A stretch of 64,000 nucleotides of DNA from Psychrobacter frigidicola. Its GTDB lineage: Bacteria > Pseudomonadota > Gammaproteobacteria > Pseudomonadales > Moraxellaceae. Made by a program: the position numbers and the translations under genes. Below, in pieces: positions 39,145 through 49,497 of this stretch. Numbering within the stretch: the stretch's first letter is position 1; each line of letters starts with the position of its first letter. The DNA is taken from contig NZ_VORZ01000003.1 in NCBI RefSeq assembly GCF_007997305.1, positions 1 through 64,000 of the forward strand. Reading direction: 5' to 3'. The notes below the pieces were generated by a model. It was not told where the DNA came from. It did no database searches and was given only the letters and a program-made list of their open reading frames with translations.

Positions 39145-41022
39145 ATGACTGATAATGCCAACATCCAAAGCGCTAATAAAAACAAAAGTATTGATAAAAA
39201 CAATAACAGCATTAAAAATACTAGTAATGAAAAAAGGCCTGACCTTAAAGCCACGACTAAGAGCAAAGCGCACCATGAAAATCGTATGGTGAAAGGTGAG
39301 GAACAGATGAGCGCATTTCCAACTATGCCAACGATTCCAAAAGACAGACCGTGGCTAAATGCCTATGAGCGTTACGGCATTAGTGCGACGATTGATATGC
39401 CGGAAGATGAGACGTCATTGCTTGAGGTATTCGAGCGTAACTTCCGTCGTTATGGCCAGAAACCGGCTTATATTTGCATGGGTGCGTCAATTACCTTTAA
39501 GCAATTAGACTTATATAGCCGTCAGATTGCCAGTTATTTACAGTCGTTAGGGCTAGTGAAAGGCGATAAAGTCGGCGTGATGATGCCTAATATTCTGCAA
39601 TATCCTATCGTTGGACTTGGTATTATTCGTGCGGGCATGGTTTTGGTTAACGTTAACCCTTTATATACCAGCCGTGAGCTTGCGCATCAAATAGATGACA
39701 GCGGCGTAAAAGTGTTATTTATCGTTGAAAACTTTGCTAAGACCTATCAAGACGCCAAAGCTAAAGCACCAGTCGATCATGTTATAGTCTGTAAGCTTGG
39801 CGATATGCTGGGCACAGTCAAGGGCACCGTGGTCAATTTGGTCGCCCGCCATATCAAAAAAATGATTCCCTCTTATCAATTGCCTGAAAGTACCAACTTT
39901 AAAGAGGCATTAAATGCGGTATCTGCTAGTAAATATAAACGCCCAGATTTGAATTTGAGTGATGTGGCTTTACTACAATATACTGGTGGTACCACTGGCG
40001 TGGCAAAAGGGGCAATGTTAAGCCACGGCAATTTGGTTGCCAATATGCTACAGATTAGCGCTTTGATGGACAGTGCCTTTGATGATGATGCCAATGCTGA
40101 TGACGTGATTTTAACCGCGCTACCTTTGTACCATGTGTTCTCGTTTATGGTCTGTGGTATGTATGGTATGTATCAAGGCTATGCTGGCTTGTTGATTCCC
40201 AATCCGCGTGATTTAGATGGCCTGATTAAAGAGATGGCCAAGTATAAGCCATCCTTTATTCCAGCCGTCAATACCTTGTTTAATGGCTTGGTGAATAAAG
40301 ACAGCTTTGCCGAATTGGATTTTTCTAACTTAAAAGCAGCAATTGGTGGCGGCACCTCCGTATTACCCAGTGTTGCAAAACAGTGGCATAAAATCACGGG
40401 TTTACCGATTGTGGAAGGCTACGGCTTGTCGGAAACTTCGCCAGTGGTTGCTTTCAATCCGATGACTATTGCTGAATTTACGGGCAAAATCGGTATCCCA
40501 GCGTCTAGCACTGACATTGTCCTGATTGATGATGACGAAAATGAAGTGGCTATTGGCGAGCGCGGTGAGATTTGTGTCAAAGGCCCGCAAGTGATGGTTG
40601 GCTATCAAAATCGTCCCGACGAAACGGCGGAGAGCTTTACCGCGCACGGTTATTTGAAAACGGGCGACATTGGCATCATGGATGAAAAAGGCTTCATCAA
40701 AATTGTCGATCGTAAAAAAGATATGATTTTGGTCTCAGGGTTTAATGTCTATCCCAATGAGATTGAAGAAATTATGAGCGAGCATCCAGCGGTCAAAGAG
40801 TGCGGTGCTATAGGTATTCCAAGTGACCAACGCGGCGAAGACCCTAAGATTTTTGTAGTTAAAAAATCTGACGTCACTGAAAAAGAATTGCTCGACTTTG
40901 GCAAAAAGAACTTAACCGGATATAAACGTCCCCGCCATGTCCAGTTCGTTGACGAATTACCGAAATCAAACGTGGGTAAAATACTGCGTAAAGAACTGCG
41001 TAAAATGGAAGGCTTAGATTGA
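39145..41022 (+). CDS. Long-chain fatty acid--CoA ligase, second paralogue
   Basis: This 625-residue protein aligns by eye with the preceding fadD over its whole ligase part, including YTGGTTGVAKGAML, GYGLSETSP and KSNVGKILRKELRK. It differs by an N-terminal extension of about 54 residues that is Asn/Lys-rich and looks disordered. AGGAAAAGTT precedes the ATG at 39145, but GAGGAACAG also precedes an in-frame ATG at 39307, which would remove the extension and give 571 residues. Which is used is open. The pair suggests duplication with different chain-length or growth-condition roles. Confidence 0.92.
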   Translation: MTDNANIQSANKNKSIDKNNNSIKNTSNEKRPDLKATTKSKAHHENRMVKGEEQMSAFPTMPTIPKDRPWLNAYERYGISATIDMPEDETSLLEVFERNFRRYGQKPAYICMGASITFKQLDLYSRQIASYLQSLGLVKGDKVGVMMPNILQYPIVGLGIIRAGMVLVNVNPLYTSRELAHQIDDSGVKVLFIVENFAKTYQDAKAKAPVDHVIVCKLGDMLGTVKGTVVNLVARHIKKMIPSYQLPESTNFKEALNAVSASKYKRPDLNLSDVALLQYTGGTTGVAKGAMLSHGNLVANMLQISALMDSAFDDDANADDVILTALPLYHVFSFMVCGMYGMYQGYAGLLIPNPRDLDGLIKEMAKYKPSFIPAVNTLFNGLVNKDSFAELDFSNLKAAIGGGTSVLPSVAKQWHKITGLPIVEGYGLSETSPVVAFNPMTIAEFTGKIGIPASSTDIVLIDDDENEVAIGERGEICVKGPQVMVGYQNRPDETAESFTAHGYLKTGDIGIMDEKGFIKIVDRKKDMILVSGFNVYPNEIEEIMSEHPAVKECGAIGIPSDQRGEDPKIFVVKKSDVTEKELLDFGKKNLTGYKRPRHVQFVDELPKSNVGKILRKELRKMEGLD

Positions 41023-41062
41023 TCTTTTAGGCTTAAACCACTTATTGTCATTACTAAAAACT

Positions 41063-41096
41063 GAAAGATAAAGGCAGAATTGTCTTTATCTTTTTT
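41063..41096 (+). terminator. Terminator of the second fadD paralogue
   Basis: AAAGATAAAG and CTTTATCTTT pair around GCAGAATTGT, followed by more T. Confidence 0.8.
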
Positions 41097-41292
41097 AATT
41101 TTAATAATGATTTTTGTCAAAAATTTCGCCTAATGACGAGCACTTATCTTGCTATTACACTGTTGCCACGTTAGGATACCTCAATATTTACGTCTGCTAT
41201 GCTGTCTGATAATGTTTTATTATTGGATCGTTTAATTGGTAGACTGTTTGTTTTTATACTACTGCTTTTACAACACCGTACTAGGAGTTTTT

Positions 41293-42009
41293 ATGCGTAT
41301 TGATAACCGCGAGCTTGACCAACTTCGCTCAATTACCTTTGAGCGCCATTATACCAAGCACGCCGAAGGCTCAGTATTGGTCAGCTTTGGCGATACCAAA
41401 GTATTGTGTACCGCCAGTGTTGAATCCGGCGTACCACGCTGGTTAAAAGGCAAAGGTAAAGGTTGGATTACCGCTGAATATGGTATGTTGCCACGCGCGA
41501 CCAATACCCGTAACCAACGTGAAGCGGCTCGTGGTAAGCAATCTGGTCGTACGCAAGAAATTCAGCGTTTAATCGGCCGTAGCTTACGTGCCATGATTGA
41601 CTTAAGTAAGTTGGGTGAGAATACCATTTATCTTGATTGTGATGTATTACAAGCCGATGGTGGCACGCGTACTGCTAGCGTTACCGGTGCGGCTATTGCG
41701 TTAATTGATGCCTTAGAGAGCATTCAAAAAACCAAAAAGCTAAAAGCGGATCCTTTGATTGGATTGGTCGCTGCAGTTTCTGTTGGCATGAAAGATGGCA
41801 AAGCTTATTTGGATTTAAACTACGAAGAAGATGCCAGCTGTGATACGGATTTGAATGTGGTCATGACCCAAAAAGGTGAGTTTATCGAGCTGCAAGGCAC
41901 TGCTGAAGAAAAGCCATTCACCCGCGCCCAAGCGGATGACATGCTCGCTATGGCTGAAAAAGGGATTGCTGAGCTTATTACGATGCAAAAAACTGCACTA
42001 GGCTGGTAG
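41293..42009 (+). CDS. rph: Ribonuclease PH
   Basis: RNase PH trims tRNA 3' ends phosphorolytically. The 238-residue length equals the E. coli enzyme. Family segments are clear: [41 protein letters not shown] and [19 protein letters not shown]. The start is the ATG at 41293 with CTAGGAG before it; the frame is open upstream without family sequence. The next gene begins 64 bases on and may be co-transcribed. Confidence 0.98.
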   Translation: MRIDNRELDQLRSITFERHYTKHAEGSVLVSFGDTKVLCTASVESGVPRWLKGKGKGWITAEYGMLPRATNTRNQREAARGKQSGRTQEIQRLIGRSLRAMIDLSKLGENTIYLDCDVLQADGGTRTASVTGAAIALIDALESIQKTKKLKADPLIGLVAAVSVGMKDGKAYLDLNYEEDASCDTDLNVVMTQKGEFIELQGTAEEKPFTRAQADDMLAMAEKGIAELITMQKTALGW

Positions 42010-42073
42010 TTTTATTGTTAATGGCTACTTTATTTCTAGCCGTCTCTAATGATCCTTTAACAGGTAGTAACGC

Positions 42074-42565
42074 ATGCTTAAGCTGACCGATGATGGTGCA
42101 AAAATTACCTTACGAGGGCAGCCAGCAGCGGGTGATAATGGACTGTTTTGGTTTGGTTTGGCATTATTAATTGGCGCGGTAGCAGTAGCAATGGCCATGA
42201 GTCTATTGCCTGAACGCTTGGCAATTGGCGCGCTTGCCCTGCTTATTATCGGGAGTTTCTTTTTTAATCGGCAGCGGCAACACCATAAAAAAGCCATGAG
42301 CGGTGTTATCAGTAGCGGTATATTGTGGGTACGCAAAGGCGAGTTGGTGCATGATAACCAAGGCAAGCGTGAACATATTCAGCTGCTTAAAAGCGATAAA
42401 ATAACTTTAGATGGTGAGAAGCTACAAATCGTTGATATAGACAACCAGCGCAAATACTATATCAGCGGCTTTGATAGTGTGCAGGAATCGCAAGCAACCA
42501 AAGCCATTCTACAAGGACAGTCTATTAATAAGCGTCATGTGAATATCAAAATGAACAGTAATTAG
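42074..42565 (+). CDS. Two-helix membrane protein, unknown function
   Basis: The 163-residue product has two adjacent membrane segments (about 25-44 and 50-66) and a soluble C-terminal part (about 75-163) that reads like a small beta-rich, PH-like domain. No catalytic motif is visible and I cannot name a family. It lies 64 bases after rph with only a weak ribosome site (AGG), which suggests a shared transcript. Confidence 0.65.
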   Translation: MLKLTDDGAKITLRGQPAAGDNGLFWFGLALLIGAVAVAMAMSLLPERLAIGALALLIIGSFFFNRQRQHHKKAMSGVISSGILWVRKGELVHDNQGKREHIQLLKSDKITLDGEKLQIVDIDNQRKYYISGFDSVQESQATKAILQGQSINKRHVNIKMNSN

Positions 42566-42795
42566 TTCTATTTTCTGCTCCGTGCTGTTTAGGTTCGCTT
42601 TTTTTCTTTCGATATCCTCTTAATGTCCTCAGTTTTCATTCTTACCTTTTATCCTGTTTTTTATAGCTATTATCATTTATTAAACATGAATAATGCTTGC
42701 AGTATGCTGCTGAAATAGTTTATAACTAGACGTTATTAATTTCATAGTTATGGCAATGATTGCTGTTATTATTACTGTCTTCAGAGGAGCAGGTT

Positions 42796-43716
42796 ATGCC
42801 TTGCTTGTCGGTTACTGCCTTACGTAAATCACTGTTTGTTCAACCTCTCAATGTAAAGACTATGCCTGCGTTGTTATTCTTGCTCATGGCAGTGTCTGGC
42901 AGTCAGGTGCATGCTGATAGTATGAGCGACCTTATTGCCCAAAAATATACTCAGCCCGAGTTAGCGGTACCTGCCGCAAGGATAAGTACTCGATCTAGTA
43001 TTCAACGCACACAGAGCAGTTATCAAGCGCCTACTGTAAATTATTCAACCACAGCTACCAATTATCCAACTACTAGATCCTTAACTAAAAATACTCCAAC
43101 TGTTAGATATCCAAATAACAATACTCGCTACACTATATCTGAGCCTGTTGCTAATAACGAATATAATTATAACTCGCAACCTACACGCACGGCCATGCAG
43201 CCTACTATAAACACCAATTATCGCTATCCTACCGTGCAACGGAAAATGCCTTCGGTACTTCCTGCATTTTTGAGCAACAGCTATGATAATGTAGATAGTA
43301 AGTATTTACCGCTACTGAGTAACGCTGAGGCGTATAGTAGCCCTGCGGCTCGTGAAGTGATGAGCACTGCTCGCGCCATGAGCCTTAATGAGCGTACTAT
43401 TATCCAAGGTGGTTGCTGGGATTATCTTAATGCTGTTTTTAATCGGGCAGGGGTAACCAAGAATACTGTGCACAATGGCGTTTATGAACAAGGGCCTTAT
43501 GCCAGTAGTAATGAGATTGAAGTGGGTGATTGGCTGTATTATATCAACCATGGCTATAACGATATTGAGCACAGTGGATTGTTTGTTGGCTGGGTCGATG
43601 AATCCGCTAAGCAAGCATTAATACTAAGTTATGCTGGAGAGAGCCGCCAAGAGCCTGCACGCTATCGTGTCTATGACTTGAGCCATGTCTATCAAATCAT
43701 GCGCCCGACGGCTTAA
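42796..43716 (+). CDS. Secreted NlpC/P60-like protein with a disordered linker
   Basis: The 306-residue protein has a signal sequence (about 1-41, ending QVHA-D), a Thr/Asn/Tyr/Pro-rich linker (about 60-165), and a compact C-terminal domain (about 190-306). That domain has GGCWDYLNAVF (C207) and IEHSGLFVGW (H259), the Cys/His spacing and context of NlpC/P60- or CHAP-like peptidases. A peptidoglycan-related role is inference. AGAGGAG stands 6 bases before the ATG at 42796. Its terminator is shared with the convergent hemJ. Confidence 0.7.
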   Translation: MPCLSVTALRKSLFVQPLNVKTMPALLFLLMAVSGSQVHADSMSDLIAQKYTQPELAVPAARISTRSSIQRTQSSYQAPTVNYSTTATNYPTTRSLTKNTPTVRYPNNNTRYTISEPVANNEYNYNSQPTRTAMQPTINTNYRYPTVQRKMPSVLPAFLSNSYDNVDSKYLPLLSNAEAYSSPAAREVMSTARAMSLNERTIIQGGCWDYLNAVFNRAGVTKNTVHNGVYEQGPYASSNEIEVGDWLYYINHGYNDIEHSGLFVGWVDESAKQALILSYAGESRQEPARYRVYDLSHVYQIMRPTA

Positions 43717-43760
43717 ATATTCATTCAGGTTTGCTAATAAAATAAATTTGCTCAAAGCTA

Positions 43761-43798
43761 AAAAAGCGTCCGTAGCGAATAAGTTACGGACGCTTTTT
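43761..43798. terminator. Shared terminator between convergent genes
   Basis: AAAAAGCGTCCGTA and TACGGACGCTTTTT form a perfect stem around GCGAATAAGT. It serves the NlpC/P60-like gene and hemJ. Confidence 0.9.
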
Positions 43799-43834
43799 AT
43801 ATTAAAGGTTAGTAAGTTTAACAATAAATAGATT

Positions 43835-44272
43835 TTAGAAAGGTTTGACCACGACCAAAATGACGATAATAACTAAAGCAAATACTGGTATTTCATTAAA
43901 CCAGCGCCAAAAAACATGTGATTTATATTGTGGATTATCGACCAGCTTTTTACGATAAAAGCCACATGCACCATGATAAGCTGATAATAGCACTACTAGG
44001 AAAATCTTGACGTGGAGCCAACCTTGGGTTTTGTATACATCCCAACCTAGATAGACCATCCATAAACCAAAAGTCCAAGTCGCTATCATCGATGGGGTCA
44101 TGATACCTCGATACAGCTTACGCTCCATAATAACGAAGCGCTCTTGGCTAATAGCATCGTCGCTCATCGCATGATAAACATATAGGCGCGGTAAGTAGAA
44201 AATAGCCGCAAACCAAGTGACCACTGAAATAATATGCGCCGCTTTAATCCAGTTAATATAATCTGCCATCAT
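43835..44272 (-). CDS. hemJ: Protoporphyrinogen IX oxidase HemJ
   Basis: HemJ oxidises protoporphyrinogen IX, the penultimate step of haem synthesis, in bacteria lacking HemG/HemY. The 145-residue protein has about four membrane helices and the conserved pair: a histidine in the first helix (H13, IKAAHIISVVTWFA) and a lysine in the third (K89, WLHVKIF). Length is standard. Two ATGs stand in tandem at the start with only a weak ribosome site. bioB lies upstream on the same strand. Confidence 0.92.
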   Translation of the reverse strand: MMADYINWIKAAHIISVVTWFAAIFYLPRLYVYHAMSDDAISQERFVIMERKLYRGIMTPSMIATWTFGLWMVYLGWDVYKTQGWLHVKIFLVVLLSAYHGACGFYRKKLVDNPQYKSHVFWRWFNEIPVFALVIIVILVVVKPF

Positions 44273-44377
44273 ATTTTATTTGACCTTCTTGTTTCTGACT
44301 GTAAATAAAAGCTGGCAAGCTTAGCGCAGATTGTGGCCTGATGATAGGGTGCTAATATACCAAAGCGTCAATTTTAT

Positions 44378-45517
44378 TTAATCTGCTAGCATGACCTGCG
44401 ACTGATGACCGCTCATGACATCGAGAACGGGCACTAGTTTGGGTGCTCTTGGTGTCGCAAATTGCTTGGTTAAGCCCAGCTCACGCATGAGTCTATCATC
44501 ACCTGATTGGCTAGCATTGCTAGTCGTTAGCAACTTATCACCATAAAAGAACGAGTTTGCGCCTGCCATAAAAGCCAAAGACTGCTCAGCATCCGATAAA
44601 CTCTCGCGACCTGCAGACAAGCGCACGTAGCTTGTTGGGCAGCAAATGCGTGTAACGGCAATGGTGCGAATCCATTCAAGGACGGACAGCTCGCCTTCTG
44701 CTAAGACTTTATCGCCAATAGGCGTTCCGGCAATCGGTACCAGTAAGTTTACTGGAATAGACTCCGGAGCTTTTGGCATTTTGAGCAACTCATGTACCCA
44801 GTCGATACGGTCATCACGGCTCTCACCCATACCGACGATATTACCACTACAGACATTGATGCCTGAGTTGCGTACGTTTGCAAGCGTGTCGAGCCGATCA
44901 TCATAGCTGCGGGTACTGACCACTTTTTCATAGTAGGTTCTTGAGGTATCCAGATTATGGTTGTAATAATCAAGCCCAGCATCGGCCAGTTGCGTGGCTT
45001 GATCTGGATTGAGCATACCTAAGGTCATGCAAGTCTCAAGCCCTAAGTCCTTAACTTCTTTAATTAATTCGACCACATAAGGCATGTCTTTGGCACTCGG
45101 ATGCTTCCAGGCGGCGCCCATACAAAAGCGCGATGAACCCGTAGCTTTTGCACGTTTAGCAGCAGCAATGACCTTATCGACGTCAATGCGTTTTTCAGCT
45201 TGTAGTTTAGTTTTGTCACGGTGATGACCGGACTGCGAACAATAGCCGCAATCTTCAGGGCAGTTGCCGGTTTTAATTGATAATAGGGTACTGATTTGTA
45301 CTTCATTGGCTATAAAGTGCTCGCGATGAATCATTTGCGCTTGTAATAATAAATCCATTAATGGCAAGTCAAACAGCTCGGCAATTTGTTCACGGCTATT
45401 TATTGTAGGAGCTATGTTGTCTAGAGATAAAGAGTGAGTCGGAGATTGACCAGTAGTCGCAAAAAAGTCGTCCGTGCCTTTAGCGGTAGGTTCTGTAATT
45501 GAAAGCAGTCCTGCCAT
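44378..45517 (-). CDS. bioB: Biotin synthase
   Basis: BioB is the radical-SAM enzyme that inserts sulfur into dethiobiotin. The radical-SAM cysteines are C86, C90 and C93 ([14 protein letters not shown]); YNHNLDTS and GMGESRDDR follow as in the family. The 379-residue length includes about 40 N-terminal residues more than E. coli BioB. AAAGGA stands before the ATG. No other bio genes are in the window. Confidence 0.98.
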   Translation of the reverse strand: MAGLLSITEPTAKGTDDFFATTGQSPTHSLSLDNIAPTINSREQIAELFDLPLMDLLLQAQMIHREHFIANEVQISTLLSIKTGNCPEDCGYCSQSGHHRDKTKLQAEKRIDVDKVIAAAKRAKATGSSRFCMGAAWKHPSAKDMPYVVELIKEVKDLGLETCMTLGMLNPDQATQLADAGLDYYNHNLDTSRTYYEKVVSTRSYDDRLDTLANVRNSGINVCSGNIVGMGESRDDRIDWVHELLKMPKAPESIPVNLLVPIAGTPIGDKVLAEGELSVLEWIRTIAVTRICCPTSYVRLSAGRESLSDAEQSLAFMAGANSFFYGDKLLTTSNASQSGDDRLMRELGLTKQFATPRAPKLVPVLDVMSGHQSQVMLAD

Positions 45518-45572
45518 GAGTTAAATCCTTTTATAATAAGTAATACGAAAAAAGACTAAATATTTAGGCCAT

Positions 45573-45609
45573 AAAAAAGGTTGCGGTAACCGTAGTATAC
45601 CGCAACCTT
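45573..45609 (-). terminator. Terminator of the SCP2-like gene
   Basis: AAGGTTGCGGTA and TACCGCAACCTT form a 12-pair stem; on the minus strand a run of six T follows. It separates the SCP2-like gene from bioB. Confidence 0.85.
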
Positions 45610-45705
45610 AATATAAAAAGCTGGCCTGCGTTAAAGACTATTAATAAGTATGAGCAATATTTTATTAGGGCTGCAGCTTTTTATTTTTTATCTTTAACTT
45701 AGTAA

Positions 45706-46212
45706 TTATTTACCCAGCTTATATTTAGCCACACCAATCCAATGCTCTGCAAACTGCTGGGCTTTGTATGCATAAGGCTTAACACGTTGGATATGGGGTT
45801 TTAGCTCTTCTGGTATAGCAGGTACAATATGTTTAGCAAGTTTATTGAACCACATGAGCTGGCTGTAGTCCCCTTCGATGCTTAAATTTTTCTCTTGCAC
45901 GGCGGTCATAAAAGCAGGAAGACTGCCTTGAGTTAAGAGCTTTACACCCGTCATTGAGTCCTTAAACTTAATAGTCAGAGTAGCGTCATCGGCATGACCC
46001 TTATGTTGGCTAAACTGTGCATTATCAAACTGATAGTAACGCGCAACATCAGACTCATCGCTAGCAAATTCGATAGTCACTTTTTTATCCGCTAACAAGG
46101 CTTTGAACTCTTCGTTATCGCTACTGGCAAGCATAGACAAACGGTAGCCAATTGCAGCTAGCAACACGTCTAATGGATCAGATTTAACATCTAAGACAGG
46201 AATAGTAAACAT
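45706..46212 (-). CDS. SCP2-type lipid-binding-domain protein
   Basis: The 168-residue soluble protein resembles SCP2 sterol-carrier folds: a beta-rich core with DATLTIKFKDS, then GVKLLTQGSLPAFMTAV and IEGDYSQLMWFNKL. Related bacterial proteins include UbiJ-like ubiquinone accessory factors, but no ubi genes are near. The ligand is unknown. TAGGAG stands before the ATG. It is a single-gene unit with its own terminator. Confidence 0.6.
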   Translation of the reverse strand: MFTIPVLDVKSDPLDVLLAAIGYRLSMLASSDNEEFKALLADKKVTIEFASDESDVARYYQFDNAQFSQHKGHADDATLTIKFKDSMTGVKLLTQGSLPAFMTAVQEKNLSIEGDYSQLMWFNKLAKHIVPAIPEELKPHIQRVKPYAYKAQQFAEHWIGVAKYKLGK

Positions 46213-46495
46213 GGTCGAGCTCCTAAAAAATAATAAATAAAATAAAACCTACTGTATAACAATTTTAGTTGCAGTTATAGAGTCATATGGCTGAATTATA
46301 AACTATTTGGCCTACTTAATTCTTTAGTAGTTGCGTAGACGGTATTAAGCATCGTGTAACAATGATTACTGAGCCTGCATGATAGTTTATAAGGAAATCA
46401 GAGGGTATAAAAAACGCACGGATAAGAAAGTTGTCGTTAGAATAATATGAGATGGCTTGTAAAATTACAGATAATGTAAGTTTTGCAGCCTTAAG

Positions 46496-46897
46496 CTAGC
46501 GAAAGCGCGGCTGAAAATCAGCATCATAGACAGGCGTGTGTTCAATATAACGGCTGTCATAAGTGGATTCGAGTTCGCGCTGTTGTTCCGCAACAGGGCT
46601 CACAGTATCATAGCGCAGTACCCGATAGGTAATCCAGCCAAAAATTGGCAACCAACTGATACCCATTGCTGCTACGTAGCTGTGCCATTCTGAAAGTGTA
46701 AGTAAGTTCAGCAGTAAGCTATAAATACCTTCAACGCTCAACCAATACACTATACCGCCAGATATATACCATAGCAGCCAGCGCTGCGAGGATAAAATAA
46801 GCGCTAAAACAACGCCCATCGATAAACCATAACCAAGCAGGGCGTTAGCGCTCCATGCTTCTATGTTATTACTTGCAAATACAGTCAATATCATCAT
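46496..46897 (-). CDS. Membrane protein, unknown function
   Basis: The 133-residue product has three hydrophobic segments (about 16-36, 42-64, 72-95) and an acidic/aromatic polar tail. GGGA precedes the tandem ATGs. No family recognised. It is isolated, with about 200-280 AT-rich bases on either side and no terminator seen. Confidence 0.55.
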   Translation of the reverse strand: MMILTVFASNNIEAWSANALLGYGLSMGVVLALILSSQRWLLWYISGGIVYWLSVEGIYSLLLNLLTLSEWHSYVAAMGISWLPIFGWITYRVLRYDTVSPVAEQQRELESTYDSRYIEHTPVYDADFQPRFR

Positions 46898-47096
46898 CCA
46901 TCCCGCTAGTCATAAGGTGAATTTTAATGACACCATTATGAGAGCTTAGTGGATAAAGCTAAAGAGGGTAGAGGCAGGTTTGCGACAGTGGTTGACGTCT
47001 ATCTCGTTGATCTTATTGCAGGATATATCGGTATTAAATTTATGCTAAATGAGGTTGTTAATTGAAGATAATGACGCATTTCAATATACTAGCGGG

Positions 47097-48101
47097 TTAT
47101 TCACTATTGCTGCGATGACCCCACCATGACAGGGCTGATACTAAGATTGCACCCAACAACATCAAACTTAATGTCGTGAGCCAGTGGGCGCCAGTAGGGT
47201 AGTGCCACGGTGCCACATTATTGATAGCATCCATATTTAGCGTGCCTAATGCATCCGTTTTCCAAGGCCAAACTTTCACTAAGGAGCCAGCAATAAAGCC
47301 AGTTAAGAGGGCAAGTGTTGCTTGATAATAACGTGATAACAACCACTTAAGCATGCGTGTAAATAATAGCAGCCCAGTGACCATACCTGCCATTAAAGTG
47401 ATAATAATAGACAAATTAAAGGTATGTACCGCTTCTAACACGGTGTCATAAGCCCCCATTAATAACAAAATAAATGAGCCTGATATACCAGGGAGTATCA
47501 TCGCACAAATGGCAATCGCGCCCGCCAAAAATAAATATGGCAAACTGGGCGTGGTATTTATCATCGGCAAACTACTGATGATGACAGCAGCGACCATTCC
47601 CACAATAAATAAACCTGCGCGCGCCGCCGTCCAGCGTTTAATCTCCGTTAATAAAATAATCACTGTAGCGACGACAAGGCCAAAGAAAAATGACCAGATT
47701 AATAGCGGCTCATTGTCCAATAGATATTTAATAGCGCCTGCTAAAGTGATTAAACTGGTCCCAATACCCAGCACCAAACACAATAAAAACGTGGCGTCTA
47801 CCTGTCGCCAAACGGCAAGTAAACCTTTGATGCCGCCGTCTTTACGAAACACTTGCCACAAGCTAGGACCTATACTACTGATGGCATTAATCAAGCGCTC
47901 ATAAATACCAGCAATCAGCGCAATTGTGCCGCCAGAGACACCCGGTACAATGTCGGCGGCTCCCATGGTCATGCCTTTAATATAAACCCCCAGTAATTGC
48001 TTGGGACTATCATTGTGCACATGAATTTTGGGTACAGGAGCAACCTCTACTTGCGGACTCGGCGACGGCGAATCTGGGCGCGGTGATGGTGATGCCGTCA
48101 T
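47097..48101 (-). CDS. DUF368 membrane protein (undecaprenyl-phosphate translocase family)
   Basis: DUF368 proteins have been linked to returning undecaprenyl phosphate across the inner membrane. The two internally repeated signatures are present: DIVPGVSGGTIALIAGIYERL and MILPGISGSFILLLMGAYD. About eight or more membrane segments fill the 334 residues, after a Pro/Ser-rich N-terminus. An ATG at 48107 directly abuts AAAAGGA, so the second ATG (48101), 6 bases from that site, is the likely start. serB lies upstream on the same strand. Confidence 0.88.
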   Translation of the reverse strand: MTASPSPRPDSPSPSPQVEVAPVPKIHVHNDSPKQLLGVYIKGMTMGAADIVPGVSGGTIALIAGIYERLINAISSIGPSLWQVFRKDGGIKGLLAVWRQVDATFLLCLVLGIGTSLITLAGAIKYLLDNEPLLIWSFFFGLVVATVIILLTEIKRWTAARAGLFIVGMVAAVIISSLPMINTTPSLPYLFLAGAIAICAMILPGISGSFILLLMGAYDTVLEAVHTFNLSIIITLMAGMVTGLLLFTRMLKWLLSRYYQATLALLTGFIAGSLVKVWPWKTDALGTLNMDAINNVAPWHYPTGAHWLTTLSLMLLGAILVSALSWWGHRSNSE

Positions 48102-48148
48102 GGACATTCCTTTTAAAAGAGTAATTATTTAAGAGTGATAAAATAAAT

Positions 48149-48183
48149 AAGCTGAATCAGCGATAAAGTCGCTCACTCAGCTT
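48149..48183 (-). terminator. Hairpin after serB, probable weak terminator
   Basis: AAGCTGA and TCAGCTT enclose a second stem AGCGA/TCGCT. On the minus strand an interrupted T-rich tract follows. It lies between serB and the DUF368 gene. Confidence 0.5.
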
Positions 48184-48243
48184 ATGGCACGCGCACGTTA
48201 TTTTCATCAAACGTAGATGATAAAATACCGATAATTAAAAAAT

Positions 48244-49497
48244 TTATTGTGTAGAAGTAAGAGCAGGGTAGCCAAGCGCATACAGTACCCCTTCAAGACC
48301 CGTAACGTTAACTGCGGCATCCGCGCGCGCTTGTACGATAGGTTTTGCATGATAAGCCACGCCTAAATCGGCAAGTGCCATCATTGGTAAATCATTGGCG
48401 CCGTCGCCAACACAGACTACTTCTGACATATTAAGTCCTAAGCGCTCAGCTGTCTGCGCGACAATAGCGGCCTTTTTAGCCCCATTGAGAATCGGTAACT
48501 GCACATGACCGGTCACCTCCCCGTCGTCAATATCCAAATGATTGGCATGCACCTCATCAATACCTAATTGCTCAGCGATATAACGCGCAAAATAGGTAAA
48601 GCCACCGGATACTAATACAGTATGATAGCCTAAAGTTTTAAAGGCACTGATAGTGGTGCGAGCGCCTATTGATAAGGTCAGGCGCGCGCAAATCTCATCT
48701 AGAACCGTGGTAGGGAGGCCTTTTAATAGCGCTACACGCTGAGCAAAAGAATCATCAAAATCGATCTCACCGCGCATGGCCGCTTCGGTGATGCTTTCAA
48801 CTTGCGCGCCGACTCCTGCCATTTTTCCCAGCTCAACGATGACTTCTTGTTCAATCAGAGTAGAGTCCATATCAAAACAGACCAGCTTATGAGTGCGCAG
48901 CATATGACCGACAGATAAAATGTGGCAATCCACTAAGCTTTGACTGTCTAGTGCCACATCTTGGGCATCAGGATGGTTGTTATTATAATCTTCTGCTAAG
49001 TCGCGGCGCAAACTGGTGGTCAACTGGTCATCAATAATGTGTGCCGCAGCAGTCTTTTTAGCGGGATGCATCAGCGTTGCGGTAACGGGCACTAATAAAT
49101 AACGAAATACTTGCGCAGGAACGAACGGTTGCTTAGATGCAGTGAAACTTTCTGAGTCAACGGTAGCTTCAGTACTAGGATTTTCAGTACCAATATATTC
49201 AGTACTAAAACTGATATCGTCAATAGCGATATCAACAAAGTTGGCTTCTTTATCTTCAGCGACGGTTACTAAATGCCAATTTGGCTGCTTATCAACCCAC
49301 GCCTGTACATACTGATGAATATCAAGCGCAGAGACATGGGCGGGCAATACCACAATTAAGGCAAATACAGGTAAGGACTGCAACGCGTCAAAATCTCGTA
49401 AATTGATATCCTCAGGTAATAAAGAGGCGACAGAATCAACGGCTTGTTGCCAAGCTTTACTGTCTTTTGGTAACGAGTACGGCGTGTTTTTTGGCAT
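48244..49497 (-). CDS. serB: Phosphoserine phosphatase
   Basis: SerB releases serine from phosphoserine, the last step of serine synthesis. The C-terminal HAD domain has DMDST (D209, D211), LVSGGFTYFA and VGDGANDLPMM. The N-terminal part (about 1-190) is longer than in E. coli and resembles an ACT-type regulatory region with a variable insert near 95-125. The neighbouring divergent gene is Smp-like, as beside serB in E. coli. Confidence 0.95.
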   Translation of the reverse strand: MPKNTPYSLPKDSKAWQQAVDSVASLLPEDINLRDFDALQSLPVFALIVVLPAHVSALDIHQYVQAWVDKQPNWHLVTVAEDKEANFVDIAIDDISFSTEYIGTENPSTEATVDSESFTASKQPFVPAQVFRYLLVPVTATLMHPAKKTAAAHIIDDQLTTSLRRDLAEDYNNNHPDAQDVALDSQSLVDCHILSVGHMLRTHKLVCFDMDSTLIEQEVIVELGKMAGVGAQVESITEAAMRGEIDFDDSFAQRVALLKGLPTTVLDEICARLTLSIGARTTISAFKTLGYHTVLVSGGFTYFARYIAEQLGIDEVHANHLDIDDGEVTGHVQLPILNGAKKAAIVAQTAERLGLNMSEVVCVGDGANDLPMMALADLGVAYHAKPIVQARADAAVNVTGLEGVLYALGYPALTSTQ

